This document shows positions 1-7,766 of a DNA stretch of 64,000 bases, piece by piece (within the stretch, counting starts at the first letter, position 1; every line of letters begins with the position of its first letter). This stretch comes from WTFY01 sp965203725 (lineage in GTDB: Bacteria > Pseudomonadota > Gammaproteobacteria > UBA4575). Location: the NCBI GenBank assembly GCA_965203725.1, contig CBDBDH010000001.1:558001-622000 (forward strand), written 5' to 3'. Both the position numbers and the translations under genes were made by a program. The notes under the pieces are model-generated. The model was given only the letters and a program-made list of their open reading frames with translations, had not been told where the DNA came from and did no database searches.

Positions 1-261
1 CCCCATCAGTCCCGGCCCCGAGGTATAGGCGATGGCGTCGATATCCTCGCCCAGAGACAGCTGCGCCGTGCGCATGGCGGTCTGGACCAAGGGGCCGAGC
101 TTTCGAATATGGTCGCGCGAGGCCAGCTCCGGGACCACGCCCCCGTATTCGCTGTGCAGGGCCGACTGCGAGTACAGGTGGTGCGCCAGCAGCCCCCGGC
201 GTTCGCAGATCACGGCAACGGCGGTTTCGTCGCAGGAGGTTTCAATGCCCAGTACTCGCAT
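1..261 (-). CDS. tsaD: tRNA N6-threonylcarbamoyladenosine synthase TsaD (5' part only)
   Basis: This is the N-terminal 87 residues of TsaD (Gcp/YgjD), which transfers the threonylcarbamoyl group to A37 of ANN-decoding tRNAs in the cytoplasm. The reading frame begins MRVLGIETSCDETAVAV, the signature start of the ASKHA-fold TsaD family, and later shows YGGVVPELASRDH, the conserved region just before the metal-binding histidines. The gene runs off the left edge, so the catalytic core is not visible. It is divergent from rpsU, the arrangement usual in gammaproteobacteria. The ATG at 261 is the only start that gives the canonical N-terminus. Identity is certain from sequence; function follows from the family. 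Confidence 0.95.
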   Translation of the reverse strand, partial: MRVLGIETSCDETAVAVICERRGLLAHHLYSQSALHSEYGGVVPELASRDHIRKLGPLVQTAMRTAQLSLGEDIDAIAYTSGPGLMG

Positions 262-572
262 GCAGGCGCCCCGGTATGGTTCGTTCGGCAAACATAGCAT
301 GGATTTTTGCCGGGCGATCACTGAACCTGCGAAGCAGGCGTGAAAGAATACGGTTCACTTCGCCCAATCGGGTTTGCAGTCCGTCTCGCGCGTCATTAGC
401 CTGCGGGTCATGAGGCGAATCGTGGCTCTTCTGAAGCAACTGCTTTCACTTGCTTTCGAAACTCTGATCAGGTGGTTCTCCTGGCGATTATCCTGCTCGG
501 CATCTTCATGTTCCTTGCAACTCTGCCAAATCCCTGAGGCAACCGAATCCATTGTTTCTGCTCAAAATATAT

Positions 573-600
573 TTGAAATATAGGAACCTGCCGGTATAAT
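573..600 (+). promoter_or_regulatory. sigma70-type promoter of rpsU
   Basis: TTGAAA (573-578) and a consensus TATAAT (595-600) are separated by 16 bp, and the -10 ends 46 bp before the rpsU start codon. The 385-bp gap between tsaD and rpsU (262-646) is otherwise without a convincing gene and must also hold the tsaD promoter. Confidence 0.65.
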
Positions 601-646
601 CGCGGTTCTTTTTGGTTTGAGCATCCCAGGATCAGGACAGTATTGA

Positions 647-862
647 ATGCCCGGTGTACGCGTAAAAGAAAATGAACCGTTCGACTTTGCCTTGCGGCGA
701 TTTCGACGCTCCTGCGAAAAAGCGGGCATCATTACCGAAGTACGCAGACGCGAATACTATGAAAAGCCGACCGAGGTGCGCAAACGCAAGGCGGCCGCAG
801 CCGTCAAACGCAACCTGAAGCGCGTGGCGCGAACCAGCCTGCGCCGCCGCCGGCTCTACTGA
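647..862 (+). CDS. rpsU: 30S ribosomal protein S21
   Basis: The 71-residue basic protein is full length for bacterial S21, a small-subunit protein that helps early steps of initiation. It shows FDFALRRFRRSCEKAG and the REYYEKPTEVRKRKAAAAVKR block typical of the family, and ends in an arginine-rich tail. The ATG at 647 has an AGGA-type ribosome binding site just upstream. In most gammaproteobacteria rpsU heads the rpsU-dnaG-rpoD macromolecular synthesis operon; here the next gene is hemE and dnaG lies about 20 kb away, so S21 must be transcribed separately from primase and sigma factor. Confidence 0.97.
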   Translation: MPGVRVKENEPFDFALRRFRRSCEKAGIITEVRRREYYEKPTEVRKRKAAAAVKRNLKRVARTSLRRRRLY

Positions 863-974
863 ATCCCCTCCGGCCTGCCACCCGGGTGAACGGCCCGAAG
901 TGCGGGCATGCCGAGGCGTGCAAGCGGGTCCGCTCTGGTGATAAATCCCTGTTTGCCGCTATACTCGATGCGCT

Positions 975-2039
975 ATGCCGCCCCCCTTACGAAACGATCT
1001 CCTGATCCGGGCACTGCTCAAGAAACCGGTCCCCCGAACCCCCCTGTGGATCATGCGCCAGGCGGGGCGTTACCTGCCTGAATACCGCGCCACGCGAAAG
1101 CGTGCCGGCGGATTCCTGACCCTTTGCAAAACCCCGGAGCTGGCCTGCGAGGTCACGCTGCAGCCGGTCGAGCGCTTTGAACTCGATGCGGCGATCCTGT
1201 TCTCGGACATCCTGACCATTCCGGACGCGATGGGACTCGGCCTTGCCTTCAGCGAGGGGGAAGGACCCCGGTTTTCAAGACCCGTATCCTGCATGAAGGA
1301 TGTCGAGCGCATCGAGCGCACCCGGCCCATGGACGGCCTGGAGTATGTCTGCGATGCCGTGCGCATGATCCGGCGTGAACTGGACGGGCGGGTCCCGCTG
1401 ATCGGCTTCTCCGGCAGTCCATGGACCCTTGCGACCTACATGGTGGAAGGTGAGACCAGCCGCGAGTTCCGCAAGATCAAGAGCCTGCTCTACGCGCATC
1501 CGGAAGTCCTCGAGCGACTGCTCGAGATCCTGAGCCAGGCGGCGACCGACTACCTGGCGGCACAGGTGCGCGCCGGTGCACAGGCCGTGATGGTCTTTGA
1601 CACCTGGGGCGGTGTGCTGTCCCGGGAAGCCTACCTGAAATACTCCCTGCGACCCATGCAGCACATTGTCTCGGAACTGTTGCAACTCGAAACCCCGCAC
1701 ACGGTCCCCGTCATCCTGTTCACCAAGGGGGTCGGGCCTGGACTCGTGGACCTGGCGGCCACCGGATGCCATGCGGTGGGACTGGACTGGACGACGGAAC
1801 TGGACCAGGCCCGGGCGCAGATCGGCTCCAGGGTCGCGTTGCAAGGCAACCTCGACCCGGCGGTGCTGTATGCACCGGACCCGGTCATCCGGGCCGAGGT
1901 CCGCAAAGTGCTGGAGAAATACGGCCAGGGCAGCGGTCACGTCTTCAACCTGGGCCACGGAATCCAGCAGTACGTGGACCCGGAAAAAGTCACGGTCCTG
2001 GTGGATGCGGTCAGGGAGTTCAGTCCCGCCTTCCACTAG
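975..2039 (+). CDS. hemE: uroporphyrinogen decarboxylase
   Basis: The 354-residue protein is full length for HemE, which removes four acetate carboxyls from uroporphyrinogen III to give coproporphyrinogen III in cytoplasmic haem synthesis. The substrate-binding motif PLWIMRQAGRYLPEYR is at residues 22-37, followed by the FSDILTIPDAMGLGL region and a GFSGSPWTLATYMVEG segment, all diagnostic. It lies on the same strand as rpsU, 112 bp downstream, and converges on the hypothetical gene and mrcA. hemE is often close to aroB or dgt in related genomes, so its place next to rpsU is consistent with a rearrangement of this neighbourhood. Confidence 0.97.
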   Translation: MPPPLRNDLLIRALLKKPVPRTPLWIMRQAGRYLPEYRATRKRAGGFLTLCKTPELACEVTLQPVERFELDAAILFSDILTIPDAMGLGLAFSEGEGPRFSRPVSCMKDVERIERTRPMDGLEYVCDAVRMIRRELDGRVPLIGFSGSPWTLATYMVEGETSREFRKIKSLLYAHPEVLERLLEILSQAATDYLAAQVRAGAQAVMVFDTWGGVLSREAYLKYSLRPMQHIVSELLQLETPHTVPVILFTKGVGPGLVDLAATGCHAVGLDWTTELDQARAQIGSRVALQGNLDPAVLYAPDPVIRAEVRKVLEKYGQGSGHVFNLGHGIQQYVDPEKVTVLVDAVREFSPAFH

Positions 2040-2050
2040 CCGGCCCGCAG

Positions 2051-2088
2051 AAGGTCCGGGATTGCAGGATCGGCGTAGCTCCGGACTT
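2051..2088. terminator. inverted repeat between convergent hemE and hypothetical gene
   Basis: AAGGTCCGG (2051-2059) pairs with CCGGACTT (2081-2088) apart from one bulged G. It lies in the 47-bp gap between the hemE stop and the stop of the convergent gene. No T-tract follows, so a role as a bidirectional terminator is only an inference from placement. Confidence 0.3.
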
Positions 2089-2698
2089 ACGGCGCCTTGT
2101 CGTGGGCGTGCCCGAGCAGGCTGGCCAGCGCCTTGCCGTTCATCCTTTGTGCGCTGCGGTGATGCGTCTTGCTTTTCGGAGGCTGGTGCTGTTGGCGCAG
2201 GCTGAAGACGGTGATGTCGATTTCATGTTCGCGGTACGTGAACACCAAAACGGGCAGGCAGGTGTAGTGGCGCTGCTGCCTGAAATGCCGGTCAGCGAGG
2301 CGCACGGCCATGCCGCGACGCTGCAACAGCGCGAGGACCTCTTCGGTGCAGTCACACGAGACGTGCAGGCTGATCGGTGTTTCCGCACCCGCGGTACCTT
2401 CCAGCACGGGACCGGTCAGGTAGGGGCGATACGGGGTCAGCCAGTTCATCACGGTCAGGGCCGTGCAGCGCATGCTCCGAAGCACCCGTTCATGGTCCGG
2501 CAGGAAGGTCCGTGTGAATGAGCGGATGGCGGACTCGATCTCGACATTGCTGGGCAGCGCTACACCCTGCAGCGCATGCAGGCGCTCACGGGCCTTGCAC
2601 TTGGCTTTCTGGTAGTCGCGCACCCCTTCGCTGACAATGATCCTGGCAGCCTCCTGGGCGAGCTTCAACCGAAGCCGGTCCTGTCTTTTTACAGCCAC
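2087..2698 (-). CDS. conserved hypothetical protein, possibly nucleotidyltransferase-like
   Basis: I do not firmly recognise this 203-residue protein. The N-terminal half is basic and helical (KRQDRLRLKLAQEAARI). The C-terminal half alternates strands and helices and contains LPVLVFTYREHEIDITVF, which recalls the small conserved proteins sometimes annotated as nucleotidyltransferase-like in gammaproteobacteria. I see no clear GSxxxGxxxxxSDxD catalytic signature, so an enzymatic call is not justified. It starts 6 bp after the mrcA stop on the same strand, so it is probably cotranscribed with mrcA. Base composition matches the backbone. Confidence 0.65.
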   Translation of the reverse strand: MAVKRQDRLRLKLAQEAARIIVSEGVRDYQKAKCKARERLHALQGVALPSNVEIESAIRSFTRTFLPDHERVLRSMRCTALTVMNWLTPYRPYLTGPVLEGTAGAETPISLHVSCDCTEEVLALLQRRGMAVRLADRHFRQQRHYTCLPVLVFTYREHEIDITVFSLRQQHQPPKSKTHHRSAQRMNGKALASLLGHAHDKAP

Positions 2699-2704
2699 GA
2701 TTCG

Positions 2705-5149
2705 TCAAAAAAGCTGTTCTGGAGTTTCCATCCCCTCGTCATTTTGCGGGTACGCCAGCTGCGTACCCGGTCCGGAACCTTCGGCCGGAACGTACCCCAT
2801 GCGAAAGGTCTCCTCGATGCCGTGTTCACTGCCCGGGTCCACCCGTTGTCCCGTGGCAGGATCGATGCGCACGCTGACGATCGTCTCTGGTCGTCTCAGC
2901 TTGTTTTCCGGCTTGCCGTGAAGTGCGGCGCGCATGAACTCGATCCAGATCGGTAACGCCGTCACACTCCCGACCTCCTTGCGCCCAAGCGGCTTGTGCT
3001 GGTCAAATCCCACCCAGGCAATCGCAACGATATCACCATTGAAGCCGCAGAACCACGCATCCCGCTGTTCGTTCGTGGTACCGGTCTTGCCGGCAAGATC
3101 ACCGCGTCCCAGCTGGCGCGCACGCCGGCCGGTGCCCCTTTGTATGACATCATGCATCATGCTCGCCATCTGGTAGGCATTCTCTCTGGACAACACGCGC
3201 TCGGCGACCCGGATGCCCAGGTCCGGAGTACCGTCCTCCCCGAGGATCTCCTCGCCACTGCGGTACAACTGCTGTTGCAAATCCAGGCAGTCTGCCTCGC
3301 AGACCATCAGGGGACTGGAGCGAGACAGGACCTCGCCCTGCACGTCCTCGATCCTTTCGATCACGAACGGTTCCACGTAGTAACCGCCATTGGCAAACAC
3401 CGCGTAGCCGCGGGCCATCTCCAGCGGTGTCACCACACCGGAACCCAGCGCCAGGGACAGGCCCTCGGGCATTTGCTCCGGGCCAAACCCGAAGCTGGTG
3501 ATATGCTCCTCGGTGTAGCGGTGGCCCACGCTTCGCAGCACCCGGATGGAGACCATGTTGCGGGACTTCACCAGGGCCTCGCGAAGGCGGGTGGGACCGA
3601 AAAACTTGCCGCTGTAGTTCTTCGGGCGCCAGTCGCTTTCCAGGCCGCTGCCGTCGTGCACCACCGGCGCATCGTTGACGATGCTGGCCGGAGTGAAGCC
3701 CGATTCGAGCGCCGCGGAATAGATAAACGGTTTGAAACTTGAGCCGGGCTGGCGTTTCGCCTGCGCGGCGCGGTTGAACTTGCTGTGCAGGTAATCGTAT
3801 CCGCCGACCAAGGCCAGTACGCTGCCGTTTTGCGGGTCAATCGCGACGAAGGCCCCGGCCGCCTCGGGAACCTGGCTCAGGGTCCACTCGCCGGTGTCTT
3901 TGCGGGTGATCCGGATCACATCCCCCGGTGCCAGCAGGGCGGTGAAGTCCTTCGGTGTCGCTCCCATGGAATTGACGCCGAGGTAGGACCTGGCCCACCG
4001 GGCCTGCTCGATCGAGAGCACTGCGAACTGCTGCTCGCCCAGGTAGGCCTCGATTTCCCCGGGCTCGACCCGGGTCACCACGGCCGGCGTCAATCCCCCG
4101 GTCAACTCCATGTCCAGAATCGCCTCATCCAGGGTTTCATAGGCAATCTGGCCGGGGTCCTCCTCCGTGTACTCGAGCTCCAGATGACCTTCCGCACCGC
4201 GCCAGCCGTGACGCCGGTCGTAGGCGTGCAGCCCGTTTCTCAGGGCCAGCTGGGCCTCGCGCTGAAGCGTGCTGTTGATCGTCGTGTACACGCGGTAGCC
4301 CTTGGTATAGGCCTCGGAACCGTATTCCTCGACCATCTGCGCACGCGCCATCTCCCCGATGTACGGGGCGCTCATCTCGACCCGGGGGTAATGCATCGAG
4401 GCGCTCACCGGTGTCTCCAGCATCTCGCGGTACGTATAGTCGTCAATGAACTCCAGCTTGTGCATTCTGCCGAGCACGTAGTTGCGGCGGATAACGGCGC
4501 GCTCGGGATTGACGATCGGGTTGAACCTTGAAGGCGCCTTGGGCAGTCCCGCGATCATGGCGATCTGGGCAAGATTCAGATCCTGCACGCTGCGCCCGTA
4601 ATACACCTCGGCCGCCGCACCCACCCCGTAGGCCCGGTTCCCCAGGTAAATCTTGTTCAGGTACAGCTCGAGGATTTCGTTCTTGTTGAACTCGTGTTCG
4701 ATCCGCAGCGCCAGGAAAATTTCCTTGAACTTGCGTCGATAGGTGCGCTCGTTGTCCAAAAAGAAGTTCCTGGCCAACTGCATCGTGACGGTACTGCCGC
4801 CCTGTCGTTTTTCCCCGGTCAGCAGGACATGAAGCGCGGCGCGGGCCAGGCCCTGGTAATCGACCCCGAGGTGTTCGTAAAACCGGTCGTCCTCGGCGGC
4901 CAGGAATGCCTGCACCATGGATTCCGGAATCTCGTCCACGCCCAGGGGCTCGCGCCTTTGTTCCCCGTACACGGCAATCAGCTTGCCGTCCCGGCTGTAT
5001 ACCTTGAGCGGCACCTGCAGTTCCACGTCCCGCAGCACGGCCACGCCGGGCAGGGAGGGCGCCAGGTAGATATAGATCGCCAGTATCGCGATGACGATGG
5101 CGAGAAAAGCCCCCAGCGCAAGGCGTAAAAGCTTCAGGAGATGGGACAT
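2705..5149 (-). CDS. mrcA: penicillin-binding protein 1A, bifunctional peptidoglycan synthase
   Basis: The 814-residue class A PBP polymerises glycan strands and cross-links peptides on the periplasmic side of the inner membrane. A single transmembrane anchor occupies about residues 8-32. The GT51 glycosyltransferase domain follows, with EDDRFYEHLG near residue 87 and GGSTVTMQLARN and LELYLNKIYLG further on. After an OB-like insertion the transpeptidase domain carries the serine motif SSFK (about 468), SRN in KSRNMVSIRVL, and KTGTT (about 686). Length and order match MrcA/PonA. The gene diverges from the acyl carrier protein gene. In Pseudomonas and E. coli relatives the divergent partner is the pilMNOPQ/hof operon upstream of aroK, which is absent here. 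Confidence 0.96.
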   Translation of the reverse strand: MSHLLKLLRLALGAFLAIVIAILAIYIYLAPSLPGVAVLRDVELQVPLKVYSRDGKLIAVYGEQRREPLGVDEIPESMVQAFLAAEDDRFYEHLGVDYQGLARAALHVLLTGEKRQGGSTVTMQLARNFFLDNERTYRRKFKEIFLALRIEHEFNKNEILELYLNKIYLGNRAYGVGAAAEVYYGRSVQDLNLAQIAMIAGLPKAPSRFNPIVNPERAVIRRNYVLGRMHKLEFIDDYTYREMLETPVSASMHYPRVEMSAPYIGEMARAQMVEEYGSEAYTKGYRVYTTINSTLQREAQLALRNGLHAYDRRHGWRGAEGHLELEYTEEDPGQIAYETLDEAILDMELTGGLTPAVVTRVEPGEIEAYLGEQQFAVLSIEQARWARSYLGVNSMGATPKDFTALLAPGDVIRITRKDTGEWTLSQVPEAAGAFVAIDPQNGSVLALVGGYDYLHSKFNRAAQAKRQPGSSFKPFIYSAALESGFTPASIVNDAPVVHDGSGLESDWRPKNYSGKFFGPTRLREALVKSRNMVSIRVLRSVGHRYTEEHITSFGFGPEQMPEGLSLALGSGVVTPLEMARGYAVFANGGYYVEPFVIERIEDVQGEVLSRSSPLMVCEADCLDLQQQLYRSGEEILGEDGTPDLGIRVAERVLSRENAYQMASMMHDVIQRGTGRRARQLGRGDLAGKTGTTNEQRDAWFCGFNGDIVAIAWVGFDQHKPLGRKEVGSVTALPIWIEFMRAALHGKPENKLRRPETIVSVRIDPATGQRVDPGSEHGIEETFRMGYVPAEGSGPGTQLAYPQNDEGMETPEQLF

Positions 5150-5568
5150 GAGCCCTGCAGGGGGAAATCGCCGCCTGAGACCATCGCGCGTGCAGCGGGG
5201 GTTGAAGCCGGACAGTCGGCTGAAGCCGTATGGCGTGCTTCCTCATTCACCGGTACAGACATGCTGACTCCCGCCAATCTCGACAATTCAGTTCAAACGG
5301 ACTGCGCTCCCCGCCCGGGCAGTTTCCTGTCCTGTCATTGTAAGTCAAAGCCCCGGACAAGTCATGACGCACACAGGCGCTGCCGGGGAACGACCGTGCC
5401 TGTACAGGTATAGACGCGCACCGGAATGATCCGTTCAAAACTGCGCCAAAAAACATGCATGAATTCCGGACTCGCGCTCCGCATGGGGTATGGGCCGGCG
5501 GGTGCAGCCGCCAGGATCGGTTCCGCGATTTGCCCGCCCGGATTCGCCCATGATTCGCACACCCGCCC
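5150..5568. other. intergenic region between mrcA and the ACP gene
   Basis: About 500 bp separate the mrcA start from the ACP start. Short open frames occur on both strands but none has a convincing ribosome binding site or recognisable product. The right end holds the ACP promoter candidate; the mrcA promoter should also be here. I see no remnant of pilM in it. Confidence 0.5.
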
Positions 5569-5597
5569 TTGTCTGGAAACGTGCCTGCACCTAGAAT
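5569..5597 (+). promoter_or_regulatory. candidate promoter of the ACP-PPTase-hydrolase genes
   Basis: TTGTCT (5569-5574) and TAGAAT (5592-5597) are separated by exactly 17 bp. The -10 lies about 54 bp before the ACP start codon, and an AGGAG ribosome binding site follows shortly before that ATG. Confidence 0.5.
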
Positions 5598-5651
5598 GTC
5601 ATCCTAAGAGATCCTTGGGAACCAAATTAAAACAATCAGGAGAATTTCATC

Positions 5652-5882
5652 ATGTCCTCAACAGAAGACCGCCTCATGGCACTCGCACGCGAAAACCTGG
5701 ATATCGACAGGGAGCCGAACATGGATGCCGGCTTCGGTGACTCCGGCGTATCCTCGGTAGATGCCGTCGCCTTCATCAAGAAGGTCAGCCAGGAATTCGG
5801 ATTGACGATCCCCCCTGAAGACTTCTCAAAGTTCCAGTCTCTGCGCGAACTGGCCGGCTATCTGGATTCGAACTCCGGATAA
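5652..5882 (+). CDS. free-standing acyl carrier protein
   Basis: The 76-residue acidic, helical protein has the length and fold pattern of an acyl carrier protein, which carries acyl or polyketide chains on a phosphopantetheine arm. The attachment site is SSVDAVAF in place of the usual DSLDTVEL, with Ser35 the likely modified serine. The segment FIKKVSQEFGLTIPPEDFSKFQSLRELAGYLD covers helices 2 to 4 when read in short pieces. It is not the housekeeping AcpP, which normally sits beside fabF/fabG. The PPTase gene follows 116 bp downstream, and the PKS ends in a KS without its own carrier domain, so this ACP may be its partner; that pairing is inference. Confidence 0.85.
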   Translation: MSSTEDRLMALARENLDIDREPNMDAGFGDSGVSSVDAVAFIKKVSQEFGLTIPPEDFSKFQSLRELAGYLDSNSG

Positions 5883-5998
5883 ATATCCCCTGGTCCGGGG
5901 ATGCAGGCTGAACAGCATTCGGGGACCCGGAAAACTGGAGTTACGAGCCTAGTCATGTGCAGCACGGGCGCAGCACATCGTGACTGGGCTCTGCACAC

Positions 5999-6748
5999 TT
6001 GAATGTGAGTGCACGCAAGGCTTCGCCCTCCACAGCAGAAGACTGGTGGCATCCGTACAGGCAATCCCGGAATGTCACGGTATTTCATGTGGACCTGCAA
6101 CCACACGAAACGCACGAAACCGAGGCACTGGAGTGGCTGGACCGCAAGGAACGGGCACGTTGGCACCGATTTCGCCATGCCCGCGCCCGCTATGAATTCA
6201 GCTTGTGCCGTGCGGCGCTGCGTGCCATTCTCTGTAACCATCTTGACTGCGGCAACGAACAGCTCGCCTTCGGGACATCGGAATACGGGAAACCCCATGC
6301 CCTGGTGGATGGAGAACCGGAGAATGTCGGCTTCAACGTAAGCCACAGCCACCAGCACGGGCTGGTTGCACTTGCACTGCACGGACGTGTCGGTGTGGAT
6401 GTGGAAGAACGTAACATGCAACAGAAGCTGGACGGGGAGATTCAGTCGGTGTTTACCCCGAACGAACGTGCGGACCTGGCAGCGATCCGCGGCGCGCAAA
6501 AGATCCACCTTTTTTTCCGCCTCTGGACGATGAAAGAAGCCTTGCTCAAGGCATTGGGCACGGGATTCTCGCTGGACATGTCGAAAATTGAAATCCCGGA
6601 AACCCTGCGCCAGGGGATGAATGCCGGCGAATTCTGCTTCCCTCAATTGCCCGCAGTCCGATGGTGGCTTGAATCCCTGGATGACCCGAATTTTGCCGCG
6701 GCCCTGGTGCATGAACTCGGCCCGGTCCGCGCCAGGGAATCCGGATAA
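5999..6748 (+). CDS. 4'-phosphopantetheinyl transferase, Sfp type
   Basis: The 249-residue protein moves phosphopantetheine from CoA to the serine of carrier proteins. It has the two-lobe Sfp/AcpT length and the family motifs: NVSHS (about 114-118), GVDVEERN (about 131-138, with the magnesium-binding acid) and FFRLWTMKEALLKALG (about 170-185). The start is probably the TTG at 5999 or the GTG at 6005; neither has a strong ribosome binding site. It lies between the free ACP and the hydrolase on the same strand and converges on the PKS, so its likely substrates are the ACP domain of the PKS and the free ACP. Confidence 0.9.
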   Translation: MNVSARKASPSTAEDWWHPYRQSRNVTVFHVDLQPHETHETEALEWLDRKERARWHRFRHARARYEFSLCRAALRAILCNHLDCGNEQLAFGTSEYGKPHALVDGEPENVGFNVSHSHQHGLVALALHGRVGVDVEERNMQQKLDGEIQSVFTPNERADLAAIRGAQKIHLFFRLWTMKEALLKALGTGFSLDMSKIEIPETLRQGMNAGEFCFPQLPAVRWWLESLDDPNFAAALVHELGPVRARESG

Positions 6749-6808
6749 GTTATTCTGGCCGCCCCATCGAATCAGACAACCGAGGACACGATCCACATCA
6801 AAACGGCC

Positions 6809-7705
6809 ATGTGGGAGATTCCCGAACCAATCTCGGTATGCGAGACCCGGCTGGACGAGAACACGGTCACGCTCTTGCGACAGCACGGCAATCCGTCGGG
6901 CCCCCGGCTCGTGCTGTGTCACGGCAACGGTCTTGCCATTGACCTGTACTACCCGTTCTGGTCGCGGCTTGCCGAGGACTTCGAACTGATCCTCTACGAC
7001 CTTCGAAACCATGGCTGGAATTGCGTAGGCGAGCGCCGCGATCACAACGTTCCCGTGCTGATACAGGATTATGCCCTGATCCTGGAATCCATCGACCGCC
7101 ACTATGGCAACAAACCTAAAATCGGGGTATTTCATTCCATCTCGGCCCTGATCTCACTGCTGGCGGAACCGCAGGCCAACAGCTGCGCTGCGCAGATCCT
7201 TTTCGACCCACCCGTATGCAAGCCCGGCGCCAGTCAAACTGAATTTGATGCGGCCGCCGAACATGCCGCATCGTTAACAAGGCGGCGCGGGTATCGATTC
7301 CAGACGGAAAAGGATTTTGCTGATTTCCTGAGCTACATCCCGACCTTCACGCACGTGGTTCCCGGGGTTTGCGAACTCATGGCCAGGACCACGCTGCGCA
7401 AGTCGGCCGACGGGCAGGGGTATGAGTTGCGCTGTCCGCGTGAATACGAGGCCCAGATCACGGATTACATCCGAAGCTTTTCGCCGCTGGTGGATTTTGA
7501 AACGCTTCCGTGCCCGACGAAGGTCATCGGGGCGGACCCGACCCTGCCTTATGCCTACCTGCCGGCGTTTGATCTCAGCGATGTTCTGACCGTCGATTAT
7601 GATTTCATCCCCGAGACCACCCATCTCCTCCAACTGGAAAGGCCGGCCGACTGTGTATCCGTAGTGCGAGCCTTCCAGGCACAGCAACCGTTGTCCGGTG
7701 CCTGA
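6809..7705 (+). CDS. alpha/beta hydrolase, possible type II thioesterase
   Basis: The 298-residue protein has an alpha/beta-hydrolase outline: an oxyanion-hole HGNG near residue 50, a nucleophile elbow FHSISAL where GxSxG has degenerated to HSIS, and a final histidine in PETTHLLQLERP. Such enzymes remove chains from carrier proteins or edit stalled intermediates in polyketide loci. It is the last of three same-strand genes (ACP, PPTase, hydrolase) and ends 57 bp from the stop of the convergent PKS. Substrate cannot be told from sequence, and a haloalkane or epoxide hydrolase-like activity remains possible. Confidence 0.75.
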   Translation: MWEIPEPISVCETRLDENTVTLLRQHGNPSGPRLVLCHGNGLAIDLYYPFWSRLAEDFELILYDLRNHGWNCVGERRDHNVPVLIQDYALILESIDRHYGNKPKIGVFHSISALISLLAEPQANSCAAQILFDPPVCKPGASQTEFDAAAEHAASLTRRRGYRFQTEKDFADFLSYIPTFTHVVPGVCELMARTTLRKSADGQGYELRCPREYEAQITDYIRSFSPLVDFETLPCPTKVIGADPTLPYAYLPAFDLSDVLTVDYDFIPETTHLLQLERPADCVSVVRAFQAQQPLSGA

Positions 7706-7766
7706 AGGCATCTGCGGGAACCGGCGTCCGGTCAAGACCGACCGGTCGTTGCGGGGTGCCGTCAGG
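7701..7766. terminator. nested inverted repeat across two convergent stops
   Basis: CCTGAAGGCA (7701-7710) pairs with TGCCGTCAGG (7757-7766) with one mismatch. The arms include both the hydrolase stop codon and the PKS stop codon. A smaller repeat, CGGTC-AA-GACCG, lies between them. The position suggests a bidirectional terminator, although no T-tract is present. Confidence 0.45.

Noticed and set aside
7500..7762. The missing second AT hidden by a frameshift beyond the PKS stop
   Set aside because: Only 56 bp separate the PKS stop from the convergent hydrolase gene, and the post-AT linker already precedes the stop, so no AT sequence is left.
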